Source of the DNA: Rhipicephalus microplus
Taxonomy: Eukaryota > Arthropoda > Arachnida > Ixodida > Ixodidae
DNA length: 64,000 bases
Direction of reading: 5' to 3'
Assembly (NCBI RefSeq): GCF_043290135.1
Contig: NC_134710.1
Coordinates: 140,794,332 to 140,858,331, forward strand
The notes beneath the pieces are model-generated. The model was given only the letters and a program-made list of their open reading frames with translations. It was not told the DNA's origin and ran no database searches. The position numbers were made by a program, and so were the translations under genes. This document shows positions 34,984 to 51,540 of the stretch, piece after piece. The first letter of the stretch is position 1, and the number at the start of each line of letters is the position of its first letter.

Positions 34984-37039
34984 CCCCCTGATCGAACGGG
35001 CAAAGCCGAGGGGTAGACCTCGACTGGAGTGAATAACGGTTGCCGCAACTAGGAAGCCGAGCCTGATGCCTCGAGCCGTAGGTTGCCGTTCTATCCGTGT
35101 GCACCCCGTGACCTAAAAGAGCACGTGTAACGTGAGTGCCACGGCGTTTTTTTCTTCTTCCACAAGATCAAACTATATCGGTCATGAAAGATAGAACGAA
35201 AAGTAGCGGAAAACCCATTGCCACAGACATCAATTGCCCCACACAGTGCAATCTAGGCGAGAAGTGGACAAATAAAGAAAACAAAAGGCCGTGAGAGGCA
35301 AAAAAAAAAAGACTTCGAATTCTTTTGTTTTGGAAGATAGGAATTAGTATGACAGTGAAAGCTGCGCTAAACATTGGTGCATCTGTTTAGGGACATTGCC
35401 ACAGAGATGGTTTCAATCCTGACTGCAATTTTATCAAGGTAGTGAACGTATACCTCTCTGTTATCTAATGAAAAACGTTGTAGTAACATTATAAAGCGTT
35501 TTGATACATAGATACTGAATCGTTGGGTGAAGTAAACGCTGCCATCTGGTCAGCTGAAAGTTTCGGAATTTCCATTATTGCTGTTTTCTCGACCTCTCCT
35601 CTGTTTTACCAAGAAGAAAGGAATAAACTACGCTTTTTACATAATTTGTGTAGAAACCCATACCGAGGAACCGCTCAGGTGTGAACTGGAGTCTTCGGTA
35701 GGCGTCAGCAGATGGCGAACGTGGGCGCCAGAGTTTGCTGCAAGCATATAGAGTAATACAGAATGTTAAGGGGGGATACTTCCTTAGGGTCTTTCGGCTG
35801 ATTTGGGTTCACAGCGCACCGAACGACTGTGAGCAAACTTCGCAGTCTCAGAGATGGCAGAGCGCAGAAAAGACTGTCTCGAAGGCCATTTTGTAGTGAC
35901 CAAAAAGATTATACAGCCTCCGAGACCACTTCTACGTGCGTGCTCATCTCTGAGGCCACACTTTAATTTTGTAACACGTCGTTTGCATGCATCGATGAGC
36001 TTCGTGTAAGCCGAAGCGCTAAAAAGGCCAGCACACCATGCCAATGTGCATCTATGAACACATTTCAATTAAAACATGAGAATCGTTGGAGGAGCGAACC
36101 CTTTAATTTTCAAGTGACATGCTTGGTAAGCGCATGCCCACTTTGTTAATGTTTGATAAACGCTGGCACAATGAGAGCTTCAATGCACTGCGAGACGTGA
36201 ATATACAGCTGCCATACCATCATTATAAATTACACACAAGAAATAAACATATAGACAACAATATAAGAAGAACCACAGCAGAGCGAAACTGAAATGAACG
36301 CACACAACTACACATACAGTGCACAACACGATGCGGCAGTATAGTTGCCTCAGCACTTGACTCTGGCATAAATCGAAAAAAGAAAAGAAAAAGTTGGCTA
36401 CGTTTTCTTCCTCACCTTCGCACTAATTTTCTTCTACACACTTTACTTCGCCTTTTCGCGAAAAACAATCACAATCACTTGCCGCAGCAAAAACAACGCA
36501 ATTTTAGGTGTTATGCAAGCCGTCAACGAGGAGGAAGTGTTTACTCAAAAATTACGTCCTAGATTTAGCTAGAAAACATGTTTTTAGATAGTCCACTTCT
36601 CTCTTACTGCACTCGTTAGAGATTCAAGCAATTTGCGAACGGCACAGATAACAATGATGAGCATAACTGCACGTTTCACAAAATCTCACTCATGCAGTGA
36701 ATTCGAATAGATGTAGCGCCACAAAGAAAACCTAATAACGCGAGCGGTGGCTCAATTTCTTGAGCCAATAAAGAAGTTTCTTGCAAACGTGCTGCGAAGC
36801 ATTACAAACAGTTATCTTTCGTGTGAAGCAATCCACGATAAAAGAACGCGAAGTGAAGAGCACAAAAAAAAAAAAAACTATCTCTGCGCCAAAATGCAAA
36901 ATGCCGGAAATGCTAGGTGAAGGCTTCAATGAGAAATGCAATACGCACCTAAAGTAATGATTGCGTTCGTACCTATAGCAGCAGCCAAGCTGAGAGGCAG
37001 GCGAAACAGTTTTTACAGGGTACCGTAAAAATGGGAACA
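34984..37039. other. Unassigned sequence
   Basis: The first 150 bp may be 5' untranslated sequence of the 34297-34983 frame. No gene, tRNA or known repeat was recognised in the rest. Confidence 0.4.
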
Positions 37040-39870
37040 GGCATGGTGGTAGTGTGTTTCTTTTTTCAAGTAGCCCTACCAGTGGAGAAGTTGTTTTTCA
37101 TGATGAAACTGAATCAGTATATGATGCCGCGTCCAATTTCCCCATAGAAACAGCGTCGTTTTTAGATAGTTTTACCGTCCTGCAGACCACAGCAGTGAAG
37201 CATTACTTCAGCTTTCCGACATGCTATCGCAAATATCTGAATGCGTGATAAGGGGGAGGGATCTCAATCTGCCTGATATGAAGTGGGATTCCGACTGTGT
37301 AACCCCACAGAAAACTCTGAATTGTTCTGCCTTTTCAAAACTCACGCGCGTCTATTGATTACAGCAATATGTGAACGAACCAACATAGTTCAACGCAGTA
37401 CTAGGTATTTTACTAAGCAGTGATGAAAACTTTATTCTTCACCAAATGTACGTCCAGGAATTAGTGATCATAGTTCTGTTATTGTAGAATAAAACGTTTC
37501 TATAGAAACGTTTCATAACACGCAGGTATCATATATGATACGTGCGTGTAAGAAATCTCCTGGTAGAGTTTTCATGTACGACGAAGGAGACTTTGATGCC
37601 ATTACTGAACCGCTGCGGTCTTGTGTTTTACCACTTTTTCGTGCATATTGGAGTTATGTGACATGAATGAATTGGGGAAAATTTTCCGTGACAAGATTAA
37701 AGAGCTGGTGAATATGAACGTACCTCAGAAGTGTCTAAGATGCAGAAAGAGACACAAACCCTGGTTCAACTATGAGATTCGTAACCTTGCCAGAAAAGCA
37801 GCTAATGCCCACAAAAAGTTCTTTAAAAGCTGAACAGCAGTAAATGAAACAAAGCTCAAAAGTGTAAACAAAAAGCTTAAGTTAACACTGAAACAGGCAA
37901 AATTCGTCTTCTTTGACAAGCTAAACACAGACCTGAAGCGCAATCCAAAATTTATTTGGAAGTACGTCAAGAACAACAGAAAATATGACACAGCTATTCC
38001 TGACCTTTTAACTGAGGAAAAATTTCTAACGGATGACTTGAAGAAGGCTGAAGCATTTAACGCCTACTTTATGTCAGTGTTTTCAAAAAGGACTGAACAC
38101 TCACTAACATTCTCTTCTGAAAATATTGGTAATGAAATGATGGAAATAGAAATCAACTACACAGGTTTGCATGGTCTGCTGCGTACTTTTGACACCTCTA
38201 AGGCTACGGGACCTGACGGTATATCATTTCATGTACTTCAGAAAAGTGTCACGTTATCATTCCACAATATTTAAGCATAATGTACAAGTTGTTTCTAGAC
38301 ACCGCGTGGTTGCAGGGGATCGGGAAACAGCAAATGTGGTTCCTGTGCACAAGGCAGGAAGCAAAAAACAAGTACAAAATTATCGTCCCATATCCTTGAT
38401 TTCAGCCTGTTGCAAATTGTTAGTACACGTTATTTACAGCGCATTGTTCAAATATCTCGAATCTACTCATTTGTTTTCAATCACTCCCGACATGGATTTC
38501 GCCAGGGTCGTTCATGCGTGACCCAACTAACTGAATTTAAGCACGAATATTGATTGCGCTTCATCATAACAACGCTGTCAATGCATTGTTTCTAGATTTT
38601 CGCAAAGCATTTGATACGGTCTCCCATAATCCGCTTGAAATTAAACTTGCTTAAATAAATATTCATGCCAAGCTGCAAAGATGGCTCCGTAATTACTAGA
38701 GTTGTCGTAAACATGTGTGTTATTTAAATGCCGAAATGTCTTCATATGTAAACGTGACTTCAGGTTTGCCACAAGGTAGCGTTCTAGGTCCGCTGTTACT
38801 TGGTGTACATAAATGATATAGCAGATAACATAAAAGCAAGCATAAAATTATTCGCAGATGACTGCGTCATCTACCGTCACATCACTTCAGTCACAGACAC
38901 TGAATTGTTTCAAGATGGCTTAGACACAGTAGCACGTTGGTGCTCCACGTGGAACATGTGCTAACATATCTCAAAGTGCAACAACGTCAGGTTTGCAAAA
39001 AAACATTTTATAACTTCAGAACACATTCAGTATTGATGAAAAGGCAATTAAAAAGTGTCTGAATGTAAATATTTAGGAATCTATTTAACAGAATTATTCC
39101 ATTCCAACAGACACATAGACCAAATGATCTTAAAGGCTAGTAGAACACTGTTTTTTTTATTCACAGAAACTTTCGTTGTGTAACAAAAAAGAAAAAAGAA
39201 AGCTGGATACTTCCTGCATGTAAGGTCTATACTTCAATGTGCTTGTGTTATCTGGAACCCGGCTTGAAAGTATCTTGCACAAAAAATAGGAACAATTCTG
39301 AACCAGGCAGCTTGTTTCATCAGAAAAATTACGACCCATTTTCTAGCATATTAGAAATAAAGGCCACATTAGGCCGGGAAACTGTACAATCTATAGAAGA
39401 CGGAAACTTAGACTTGAACTTCTGCATACTACAAGCTAACAGGAATTGAGAAGTCAGAATACTTACTAGCACCAACATATTGTTACACAAGATGCCAACA
39501 CACACATAAAATACGAGGATACGCATTCAAAACCACAACTTTCGCCAACTCCTTTTTAAAAACAATTAGAGACTGGAGTGAACTTCCCGAAGATGTCGTA
39601 ATCTTGAGTGACAACAGCGCTTTCTTTTTTCATCATTGTGACACTGTGACATGCCTATTCACTTTTAGTACTTGTTTGCCATGTGTCATATGGTACTAAA
39701 TTATCTTTGATTGGGTGCTGTAATTATCATATGTTGCTTTATTTTCCAGAATGCTTAAAGTGCACTATCGCAGAAATGCTAGCAACCGTGCATATTGGAA
39801 TTTGTATGTATACCCCCCTGCAGTAATGCCACATACGGCGTTGCAGGAACTCTGTGAATAAATAAAGAAA
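37040..39870 (+). mobile_element. Decayed CR1-like LINE
   Basis: The plus strand carries endonuclease, linker and reverse transcriptase signatures in LINE order. It ends in AATAAATAAAG at about 39857-39867. Multiple frameshifts and stops show an old copy. Its RT motifs differ clearly from the I-like and RTE elements in this window. Confidence 0.78.
37235..38960 (+). pseudogene. CR1-like LINE ORF2 (endonuclease end and RT), broken
   Basis: Near 37260-37480 the translation shows LNLPDMKWDSDCV and later NVRPGISDHSSVI, the catalytic SDH end of the EEP endonuclease. A basic linker spans 37640-38050 (KCLRCRKRHKPWFNYEIRNL). RT landmarks follow: ATGPDGISFHVL near 38205, NVVPVHKAGSK and NYRPISLIS near 38335-38400, LDFRKAFDTV near 38595, GLPQGSVLGPLL near 38762, and the catalytic FADDCVIYR at 38851. 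Stops and frame changes separate them, for example after FFKS near 37830 and around 38275. The catalytic Asp residues survive despite decay. Confidence 0.8.
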
Positions 39871-41450
39871 ACAAGCGAGGACCTCAACGCACGCCGGGCA
39901 CATTATCACACATATTTTATGGCGTCTGCTGCTGCCCGTACTTCTTCATTGCCGTATAGATGCTCATGAACACGGAGCGTGACAACGTTGCCGTCGTGTC
40001 GACGCCATGTGCACTTCTCTCGCATCTGGTTCATGCTTGATCCCAGCCCAACAATATCGCACCGTACAATCGCAGACGATAAATACAGATTCAGGCCACT
40101 ATCACCACTATCACATACGCAAAAACACGTACAATGCACTATAAAAGGTACTGTAGTGAATAACTAGTACGCGTGTTTCCTGAAAGCAGTGCGTGATGTG
40201 TTATTCATCTTACGGCTGGCGTGAAGCTGCGTAGCTCAGCCGCTTTTTGGCCCGCATGACCACTCTTGTAATTTTTATGTTACTCAATGAATAAAGTGCG
40301 AGTAAACTTGGCTTTTGGTTGCTGGCTACTGATGTGTACGGTTGTGCGTTACTGGTACAAGTTATCGCTTGCGTGCTGCAGCGTAGACGCATGGCGGCAG
40401 AAGTGCATCATGCGTCTGAACCACCGAGCAAAGTGGGTCTAAGAGCTTCGGGAATTTATGCAAGTCACTTTCGTAAAAGGAAGAGGAGTTCGCTGTAGTC
40501 ATAACATGGTTTTCATGCGTAAACTTTAAGTGTAATGCCACGCAGAAGCAAGTAACGTCTCATCACACAAGCCCATGTAAATTTAGGTAACATAATGTTT
40601 AAACAAATATTTGTTTACAATCAGTAATAAGTACAGTATCAAACTTACAAGTTATACGTTTCTGCAGTTACCAGATCATGAATTTTTTTTTAAATATTGC
40701 ATGTTCATGAAATAGTTGAGCTTTGAAGGTTTGCCATTGTCATCAAAATTATAACTATTTGCCAATAAGAGCTCTTCTAAAATCGATATGTCGTTTTCTC
40801 TAAAAAAAGCTCATATTTAAATAAGGGAAGATTGAACTGACTAAAGCTTTATTAAGGAGCAAGACGTATGCCCCATAGGTAAGAAAATCCGGCGTCCGGG
40901 GCTGACAACACAGATGGTGCCAAAATTATGCCCCACAATGTCATGGCGTCACCTCATCATCGACACCGTCGTGTGACGTCATTATGACATCATAACAGAG
41001 AATAGTCGTTTGGTCAAAGGTGGGCCGCTGCCGTAGGAATTTGAACACTCCGTGGAGCTCTTGCACTTGACTGTATCGCAACAGTGCCGTCAACTGCATT
41101 ACAATGCCGAAGTAATTTAACGCGTGTCTCGTGAGAGCGTGGCTTTCGCCTTTTCCCTCGTAAGCGTTAGCCATTGAGACTGTGTGTTTTGTTAAATATA
41201 TATATAGATTGAAATATCCACTTCACCACGCAATTTCACTACGGGTTCTCAACAGCTTGTTCGATGTGATTGATTCCATCGAAGACGTGCTTGTCCAAAA
41301 ACTGTTCTCATGTGCCATATATTGGCACCGCTGCCGACCCTGGCCTGACTTACATCCTTCCTAACATATATCAAATTAGAACTAGTTGTCATTGCATAGT
41401 TGCAAAAATAGAAGCCTGCATTTGTCCGTAGGAAGTTTTTTTCGGGTGTA
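39871..41450. other. Unassigned sequence
   Basis: No gene, tRNA or known repeat was recognised. AT-rich with short A- and T-runs. Confidence 0.4.
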
Positions 41451-41647
41451 AGTGTGGCAGCTTGGTATCGATTCCATCCCCGCATGATGATAGTTATAGC
41501 GCGAGAACAAAACGACGACACAGAGACAAGAAGGACATGAAAGACACGACATGTGTCTTTTGTGTCCTTCTGTCTCTGTGTCGTCGTTTTGTTCTCGCGC
41601 TATAACTATCGTCATGCCATACCAACTATAGCCCAAGCTGCCACACT
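41451..41647. mobile_element. Foldback (MITE-like) element
   Basis: Terminal inverted repeats AGTGTGGCAGCTTGG (41451-41465) and CCAAGCTGCCACACT (41633-41647) enclose nearly perfect inner arms of about 57 bp (41490-41546 against 41553-41609), which meet at ACACGACATGTGT. The element can fold along almost its whole length and has no coding capacity. Between the terminal and inner arms the two sides differ. Confidence 0.85.
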
Positions 41648-42040
41648 TCCATCCCCGCCGTTTGCTTTGTCAATAATTCTCGTAATAGTGTACTTTTAGG
41701 CATGTTGATAATACAGTTATGCGTTTAACGCAGAACAGAACACAATCACAGAGTGAAATACGACAGACAATGCAAGCCTTCGCCTCATTGTATTCTGTGG
41801 GCATGTTGTGTTGCGCACGATATGCTGAAAGTAAATAGGCCTTCGTTTATTAGATTCTCGGCACTCACTTTGTTGCTTCAGTTGGGAAAGGCAGTTCTTC
41901 GCCATTGTATCGCTCGCGTTAATTAAACTGTGCTAAACACTGGCTGAGCATTTGTAATCCTTTTCGGACTTTTCTTCGAGAGCACTTCTTCAGCTCACTA
42001 AATATTGCCGCTAACGATGGAACAATATCGCCAATTTTTC
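41648..42040. other. Unassigned spacer
   Basis: Nothing recognised between the foldback element and the LINE-end-like repeat. Confidence 0.4.
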
Positions 42041-42100
42041 TTGTTCACCTATTGCTCGTGGCACATACCCACTGTGGGGGATTGGTCAACAATTGAGTGG
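42041..42100 (+). repeat. LINE-end-like repeat
   Basis: TTGTTCACCTATTGCTCGTGG then CATACCCACTGTGGGGGATTGGTCAA matches 34150-34200 in reverse complement and recalls the untranslated LINE ends at 30.08 and 45.84 kb (CACCCAATGTAGGGGATTGG). Confidence 0.6.
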
Positions 42101-43087
42101 TTTTATCAAATGGTACGCATTTTACTGTTTTATCATTTGAACGTTTTAAAAACAACGGGCATGATCGAGATCGTTTCACAGAAACACCGGCGTCGGCGTC
42201 GGCGTCATTGGATGTGAGTGAGAAATTATCATCTTTGCGTGACCTAAAGATCAGCCATCTTCGCATGACCAAAAAATTTGGAAAGATGCAAATAAAACAA
42301 ACAATACAATTTTGGGTCTGTTTAGAATTCAAGCTAGGGTAGTTTGCTTACCAAGCTGGTGTTCAACCACACAGCCACATTTCTCTTTTTTCTTTCATGG
42401 TATCGATCAAAGGATTTGCTCAATAAAGACAAATTGAAGCAAACAAGTATACAATCACAGGGACAATAAGCGCTACTTGTGAATACAGTGAAATTAACAT
42501 CCTCTGCTTGGAAATGCAGTGAAAGGAACACTCATGCTTTACCAAACACACACGTTCTGCATACATGCTTCACAATGCAGCATGAAATAGTGCCGTAATA
42601 ATGCGTGGTACAAGCGTAGATTGCCATAGAGCGTTAGAAGTTGGGATTTCCATAAGGACTTCAACGCTTAAAGCTAGTCATCAGCTACAAAAGGCACCCA
42701 CGATACTGCACCCTTAAAGTCACGCAGTGAGTGCATAGCAAGTTCGAAAATATTTCATATACACATAGGCTGTGTATTCTTAGACAGCACGTAGGCAGTC
42801 TACGCAGACTGCTTAGAAGACAGCATCGGGCCCATGCTGTCCAAGAATCGGAACACATCTGGACGGCTTTTACGCGACGATGCGCCACCTCGTGTCGAGA
42901 AGAGAAAGTCAAAATGAAGAAATGGGACAAGGTTGCAAATTTGCTTCAGGTAGGCTTGATGTCGGGAAAGGAATTGCGTTAATATGAGTAATAAAGCGTT
43001 TTACAACAGAAAAGGAACAACCAAGTGTCACACAACGTGAATCGCGTGACGAGTGGGTCGTCTGATGCTCCAACACATTACAAAAGC
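42101..43087. other. Unassigned sequence
   Basis: No domain-bearing frame is seen. A short (CGGCGT)n run lies near 42189-42207. Confidence 0.4.
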
Positions 43088-43160
43088 TTGTTCTTCATCA
43101 CCTACTAACTGTGGCACGCACCCACTTCAGGTGTCATTCTTCATCGTCGTCAGCCTCTGA
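43088..43160 (+). repeat. Dispersed repeat shared with 30546-30618
   Basis: Reverse-complement partner of the 30.5-kb copy. It begins CTTGTTCTTCATCACCTA and ends TTCTTCATCGTCGTCAGCC. It is followed by unrelated sequence. Confidence 0.75.
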
Positions 43161-43355
43161 ATGCAACACAAAGTTCGTTACAAGTTTTTAGTGGATACCA
43201 CGCTTCTCCGAAGAATGAATACTGAATGCCGACCTACTATGCAGCAATCATGAATATTTATGGCGTAGTGGGTGCCCAGCAAGTGTGTGCTTCTACCATT
43301 TACTCAGTGTTTAGAGAAGGCTCTGAAAGGCCGTAGTGTGACTGTGCTGCGCCTT

Positions 43356-43460
43356 CATGATGATGATGATGATGATCTTGCATTGGTGGCACTCGCCCAC
43401 AAAGGGGGATCGGCCAAGAACCGGTTGGCACACAGGCCTGGCATTTTTGACAGTCCACTG
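43356..43460 (-). repeat. LINE 3'-end-like fragment with (ATC)n tail
   Basis: (GAT)n on the plus strand at 43357-43378 is followed by TTGGTGGCACTCGCCCACAA and GGGGGATCGGCCAAGAACCG. This resembles the untranslated LINE ends elsewhere, with a triplet tail. The family is not identified. Confidence 0.45.
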
Positions 43461-43629
43461 TCATTATTTTTATCTAAGCTCTGCACTGTCTCAACAAAGT
43501 TTTTCACTGTACAGATTCTTCCCTTTCCGTCTATCAGGAAGGCTTTTATATAGTTGTGTATATTCCTCTTTATTTTTCACTTTCTTTCTATGATTCTCGT
43601 CTTCACTTTTTATTCTTCCCATTTTGCGC

Positions 43630-44340
43630 TGATTTTTTTTATAGATGCGAAACAGCTCTTTGAGCAGCCTGTGTAACGCTGTCCCTTCGTCCGCACCGCT
43701 CCCTTCGCTGCAGGTGTTGGGGCGGTGCCAAGTCACTCACGTCCTTCTAGCAGTGTGCGGTGACGTCTCTCTCCCTCACCTGCCGCGTGCTCGTCGTATG
43801 TCAACTATATCTTGCTTCACCCTCTCCACGGCTCGCAACGCTCGAGCCCACTCCTCACGTAAGCGTCATCTCACCCGCGCCACCTCTCTCCATCTGACAG
43901 CGAGGAGGAGCCACGAGCTGGCGGGTGCGCGCGCTGCGTGCTCCTCGAGAATTCGCCGCACTGACAATGGACCACGCGCCGCCGCTTGCCGCTCGATAGC
44001 GCCGACGGGCCGGACGCCGTCGTGGCATGCTTCCCGCTGGTGTGCGCGTACCTTTCCCGGCTGTCGCCAGTGTTGCGAGGGTTGGCGAAGCCGATCGGGT
44101 TCTCGAATGGCGACGTAAACTCCGCCTAGGCGCGAGCCAAGGAAGCCGTACGCAAGCGTCGGTAGTCGAAGACCAGCGACACCAATGAGGTGCGAGTCAA
44201 GAACACCTATCGCGTTCGAGAATATAAACGGCGCGCGGGTGACACCGACGAGACGCGAGCCATGGAAGCCGAGCAGAAGCGTCTTCAACTCGTCCCACCT
44301 CCCGTGTCTTTGCGTTTCAAACAAACATTTACTCGAGTAA
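43630..44340. other. GC-rich block with overlapping frames and internal repeats
   Basis: Frames at 43645-44118 (plus), 43866-44324 (minus) and 44190-44657 (plus) overlap and cannot all be real. The DNA has repeats of the type GACACC(A/G)A(T/C)GAG followed by GCGAG(C/T)CA(A/T)GGAAGCC near 44100-44290. In one plus frame these read as R-x-RE-x-x-x-R-like heptads (YRVREYKRRAG, TRAMEAEQKRLQ). Such heptads precede helicase domains in some transposon proteins, which would make this a transposon fragment. No further domain is seen. Confidence 0.35.
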
Positions 44341-44652
44341 ACGCTACACCGAGTTTAGCTTCAAACCGTTTTTCCCAACACCCGCATCGACTCCCGTTTC
44401 AACCAGGTCAACGGCGTGCGCACCGCTGCTGCTTCGCATTCGATCAGGGTTCTGTTCAGGGAGATGTCCATAGTTTTTCTGTGTATATTCTCTCTTTATT
44501 TCTTTTTTCTGAAGAGTGTATTGTATTGTTTATTCTTATTTGTATTGTTTTATTTATGGTTGTTATTGTTTATTTGTATTGTTTTATTTTGCGAGCGCCT
44601 GCACGAAATCTCAAAGTTGTTCCAGGGCACTTTAGACTAATTATATATTATC

Positions 44653-44880
<228 letters not shown>

Positions 44881-45017
44881 GTGAACAGGCACACTCTTGG
44901 GTACAAAAAAGTAAGGTAGCTTCGTACTAGTGGAGCCAAGCCCGACGGAAGTGCGGAGTTGGGTGGCCTGTCCTCTTTTACTTTGTTTTTTTCTTCCTTT
45001 TCTTTCTCTCTTCCTCC

Positions 45018-45085
45018 AATGGCGTAGCCAGGGGGCCGCTCCCTGGGCCAGTGCCCACCCCCCCTTTCCCGAATTTTTTCCCCTT
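45018..45085 (+). repeat. Likely interspersed-repeat fragment
   Basis: The phrase AATGGCGTAGCCAGGGGGCC followed by a C-run and TTTTCCCC looks like a common arthropod repeat end known to me from memory. The family is not assigned. Confidence 0.35.
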
Positions 45086-45199
45086 TTATGGGATACAGGG
45101 CTGTCATGGTCTCTAGATGTTAAGCGCGACACAAGAACGAAAGAAGCTTAGAAAATATTTATAAGAAAAACAAACAATTATGAGAAAAACGCCAAGTAT

Positions 45200-45760
45200 C
45201 AGAATACATGAACACTAAGCTGTAACGGTGCCTTGCACACTACGCACACAACTTAGAAAGGTATTTAAAGTACAGGTGCAAGAACTGGCGTGGTGGCGGC
45301 TCCGGAGTCGAGTCATAGATGCTCGTCGCGTCAATGAAGTCCGTCGCGCTATGGGTGCATGGCCGTGAGCTACACCATCGGGTCCCTGCAGTATCACGTG
45401 ACCGCGGCGTCGGGTCCCCGCAGCGGCTGTACCAATCGTCTTTGTGATGTACACTCTACGGAGCGAAGTCGCAGGACATCTTTCGCGTCCTCACAAGGAT
45501 GACGTCGCTCGGCCTATAGCTCCCCTCCTGGTCGCACGCCACAGCTCACAGGGCGCTGCTGAGAAGGCACCTTGCCATTAGCTCGGCTGGTGGACTTCCA
45601 TCGAACTCTGTGCCGCTTGCTTGCTTGCTTGTACCTGTATGCAGTAGCGCGTACGCACCACTCAGGATTGGCCATTAAACCAGTGGTTAGTGTAATGGGG
45701 AAAAGGAATTTCAAATCTCGATGAAGAAAAATTAATTATTCGGACACTGTCAAGTTTAGT
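45200..45760. other. GC-rich unassigned block
   Basis: Moderately GC-rich. It contains tandem TTGC units at about 45615-45630 and frames below 80 codons without domains. It may be an LTR or a non-coding exon; no decision is possible. Confidence 0.3.
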
Positions 45761-45816
45761 CAAGTTCCTTGAAGATGTGGCGCACACCCACGCTGCGGGA
45801 TTTGCTTGCCTCCTCT

Positions 45817-46310
45817 TCTTCTTCTTTTCTGATGGCTCATACCCAATGCAGGGAATTGGCCAAGTAGTGGGTGAATTTTTTCAGTATTTCTTTTAGTATA
45901 CTACAAATATAAATTAGAACTAATATAGTGAATTTAGGTTCGAATCATTATTGGTGAGATATTTGAAAGATTGAGAATTAAGCTGAATATTTTTAGACTG
46001 ATTGATAAATTCGTCAATAGCGAAGAAAACATCCCTGTGACTTCAGCCCAGATAGGCGCCGAAAGAAAGAACACCTAATTCTGATATTTGCAGACTCAGA
46101 TTTTGAAGAGGTGGTGCGATGAATTTTTTCCTCAATGACGTTAACCAGCGATAAGAGAAAGTAATGACTAATGGTTTCCTCCTCATTCCAGAAGAGACAC
46201 ATATGGGAAATCGCTTAGCCAGCTCTATGCAGATAAAATGGAGGGACGTAACGCGGCAGCCAAATTTGGTTATCAACTTCCATTCTTCTCGAGCCCCAGA
46301 GATCACTGCG
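45817..46310 (-). pseudogene. Second copy of the (GAA)n-tailed LINE 3' end
   Basis: This copy matches the 30.1-kb copy in gene order and sequence. It has a short (TTC)n tract, then ACCCAATGCAGGGAATTGGC, an untranslated stretch, and fragments of the same protein on the minus strand (RKKFIAPPLQNLSLQISE, EETISHYF). The CxxC half of the zinc motif is damaged and frames change near 46200. At its 5' side it also matches sequence reading GAREEWKLITKFGC. Confidence 0.7.
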
Positions 46311-46329
46311 CCAGGGAAATAAAAGATGC

Positions 46330-46950
46330 TTATATTCTGGAGAAGCTGTCAAGACAGGGTGTGATAAGCTTTTCGTCTGCCTCTTGCCGTTGCAAGCCCC
46401 CTCTTCGTCGTCTTGTCCACCCGCCACGTCGCCTCTCGTGCTCCGTCTTCAACGTCTTCTTCTTCGTGTTCTTTTTTCCAACTTGGCTTCAATGTCTGAT
46501 CTTCCCCTTCCTTTATTTGTTTTATTTTTTATTGTTCTTCTCTCTCGTTTCTTCTGCCTCTTCTTCTTCCTCTTCTACCACTGGCCAGGTCACATGCTCA
46601 TTACAAGAGCACGAAATGACACTTGACCACACTTACCTGCCTGGACGCCAGGTCCCATCAAGCTGGTGGCCACTATCTCGAAACAAATTTCTGGTTACGC
46701 CACTGACACACTCTCTTTCTCTCTTAAAATCTTTCTTTATATCTTTTTTTTTCTGTATCTCCTTCTGTGATTATCTGTATTTTTTTTCTATGTATTCCTT
46801 TCTCTGTATTTTTCTGTCTTTCTTCCCCATCTTTCTCGCTGATAGTCTCCTTCTTTTTATTTCACTTTCTCTCTGTGCCCGTTCTCTTGCCCATAACAGT
46901 TATTGCATACCTCACATCGGAAAAAATTGGCACACGTATTCTGATAGCGA
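46330..46950 (+). other. Pyrimidine-rich tract
   Basis: About 600 bp are dominated by CTT/TTC runs. The long plus-strand frame 46238-47203 crosses this tract and the triplet repeat at 47.1 kb and shows only Phe/Ser/Leu and Gln/His runs, so I reject it as a gene. Confidence 0.6.
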
Positions 46951-47062
46951 AGCAGAAGATGGAGAAGATGAAGATGCAGAAGAGGTTGACGAGAGCGTGT
47001 GCAGGTTCATTATGCTGACAGCTTTATTATCCCTCTTTGTAGGTGTGCGCCAGAATAACAAG

Positions 47063-47111
47063 GATCATCATCATCTTCATCATCATCATCGTCATCATCA
47101 TCATTATCATC

Positions 47112-47170
<59 letters not shown>

Positions 47171-47171
47171 C
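47063..47171 (+). repeat. (ATC)n(AAC)n triplet array
   Basis: Imperfect ATC units (47063-47108) change to about 20 AAC units. Gln, Asn and Val runs in the three frames are artefacts. Confidence 0.95.
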
Positions 47172-51188
<4,017 letters not shown>

Positions 51189-51540
51189 ATGTATCTGGCA
51201 CATACCATGCTAATGAAACGTGTATTCTATTATATGCAACGGAGGACCTGTTATTTTTGTACTTTAAACACTCACGTCAAACCATACCAATTTTGTCATA
51301 CAACCAGTCAACGAAATGCCCGGAAGCACACCATGAGTGTGACATGTAAACCATGTTGTACATGGCATTCCAGTGATTATTTTAGGGGCGAAGCTCCTTG
51401 TAGCGTAGCTTGTGCGTCGGGGCACATGTGCCCTGGGGCACATGTCCGCATGTCCACATGCTACGAAAAACGTAGGACGGCGTCGTTACCACGCTCTCAG
51501 TGTTAACAAAGCACTGACAGCAGAAATATGGTGCAGTCGA
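51189..51540 (+). repeat. Diverged unit of the ~148-bp satellite and adjoining repeat
   Basis: Landmarks ACCAATTTTGTCATAC, CACCATGAGTGTGACATGTA and TTGTACATGGCATTCCAGTG match the 5.4-6.06 kb satellite. From 51382 a different sequence starting TTTTAGGGGCGAAGCTCC follows, which looks like a separate interspersed repeat. Confidence 0.55.

Noticed and set aside
43645..44324. Overlapping 157- and 152-codon frames on opposite strands
   Set aside because: Both are long because stop codons are rare in GC-rich DNA. Neither has a domain, signal peptide or polyadenylation signal placement.
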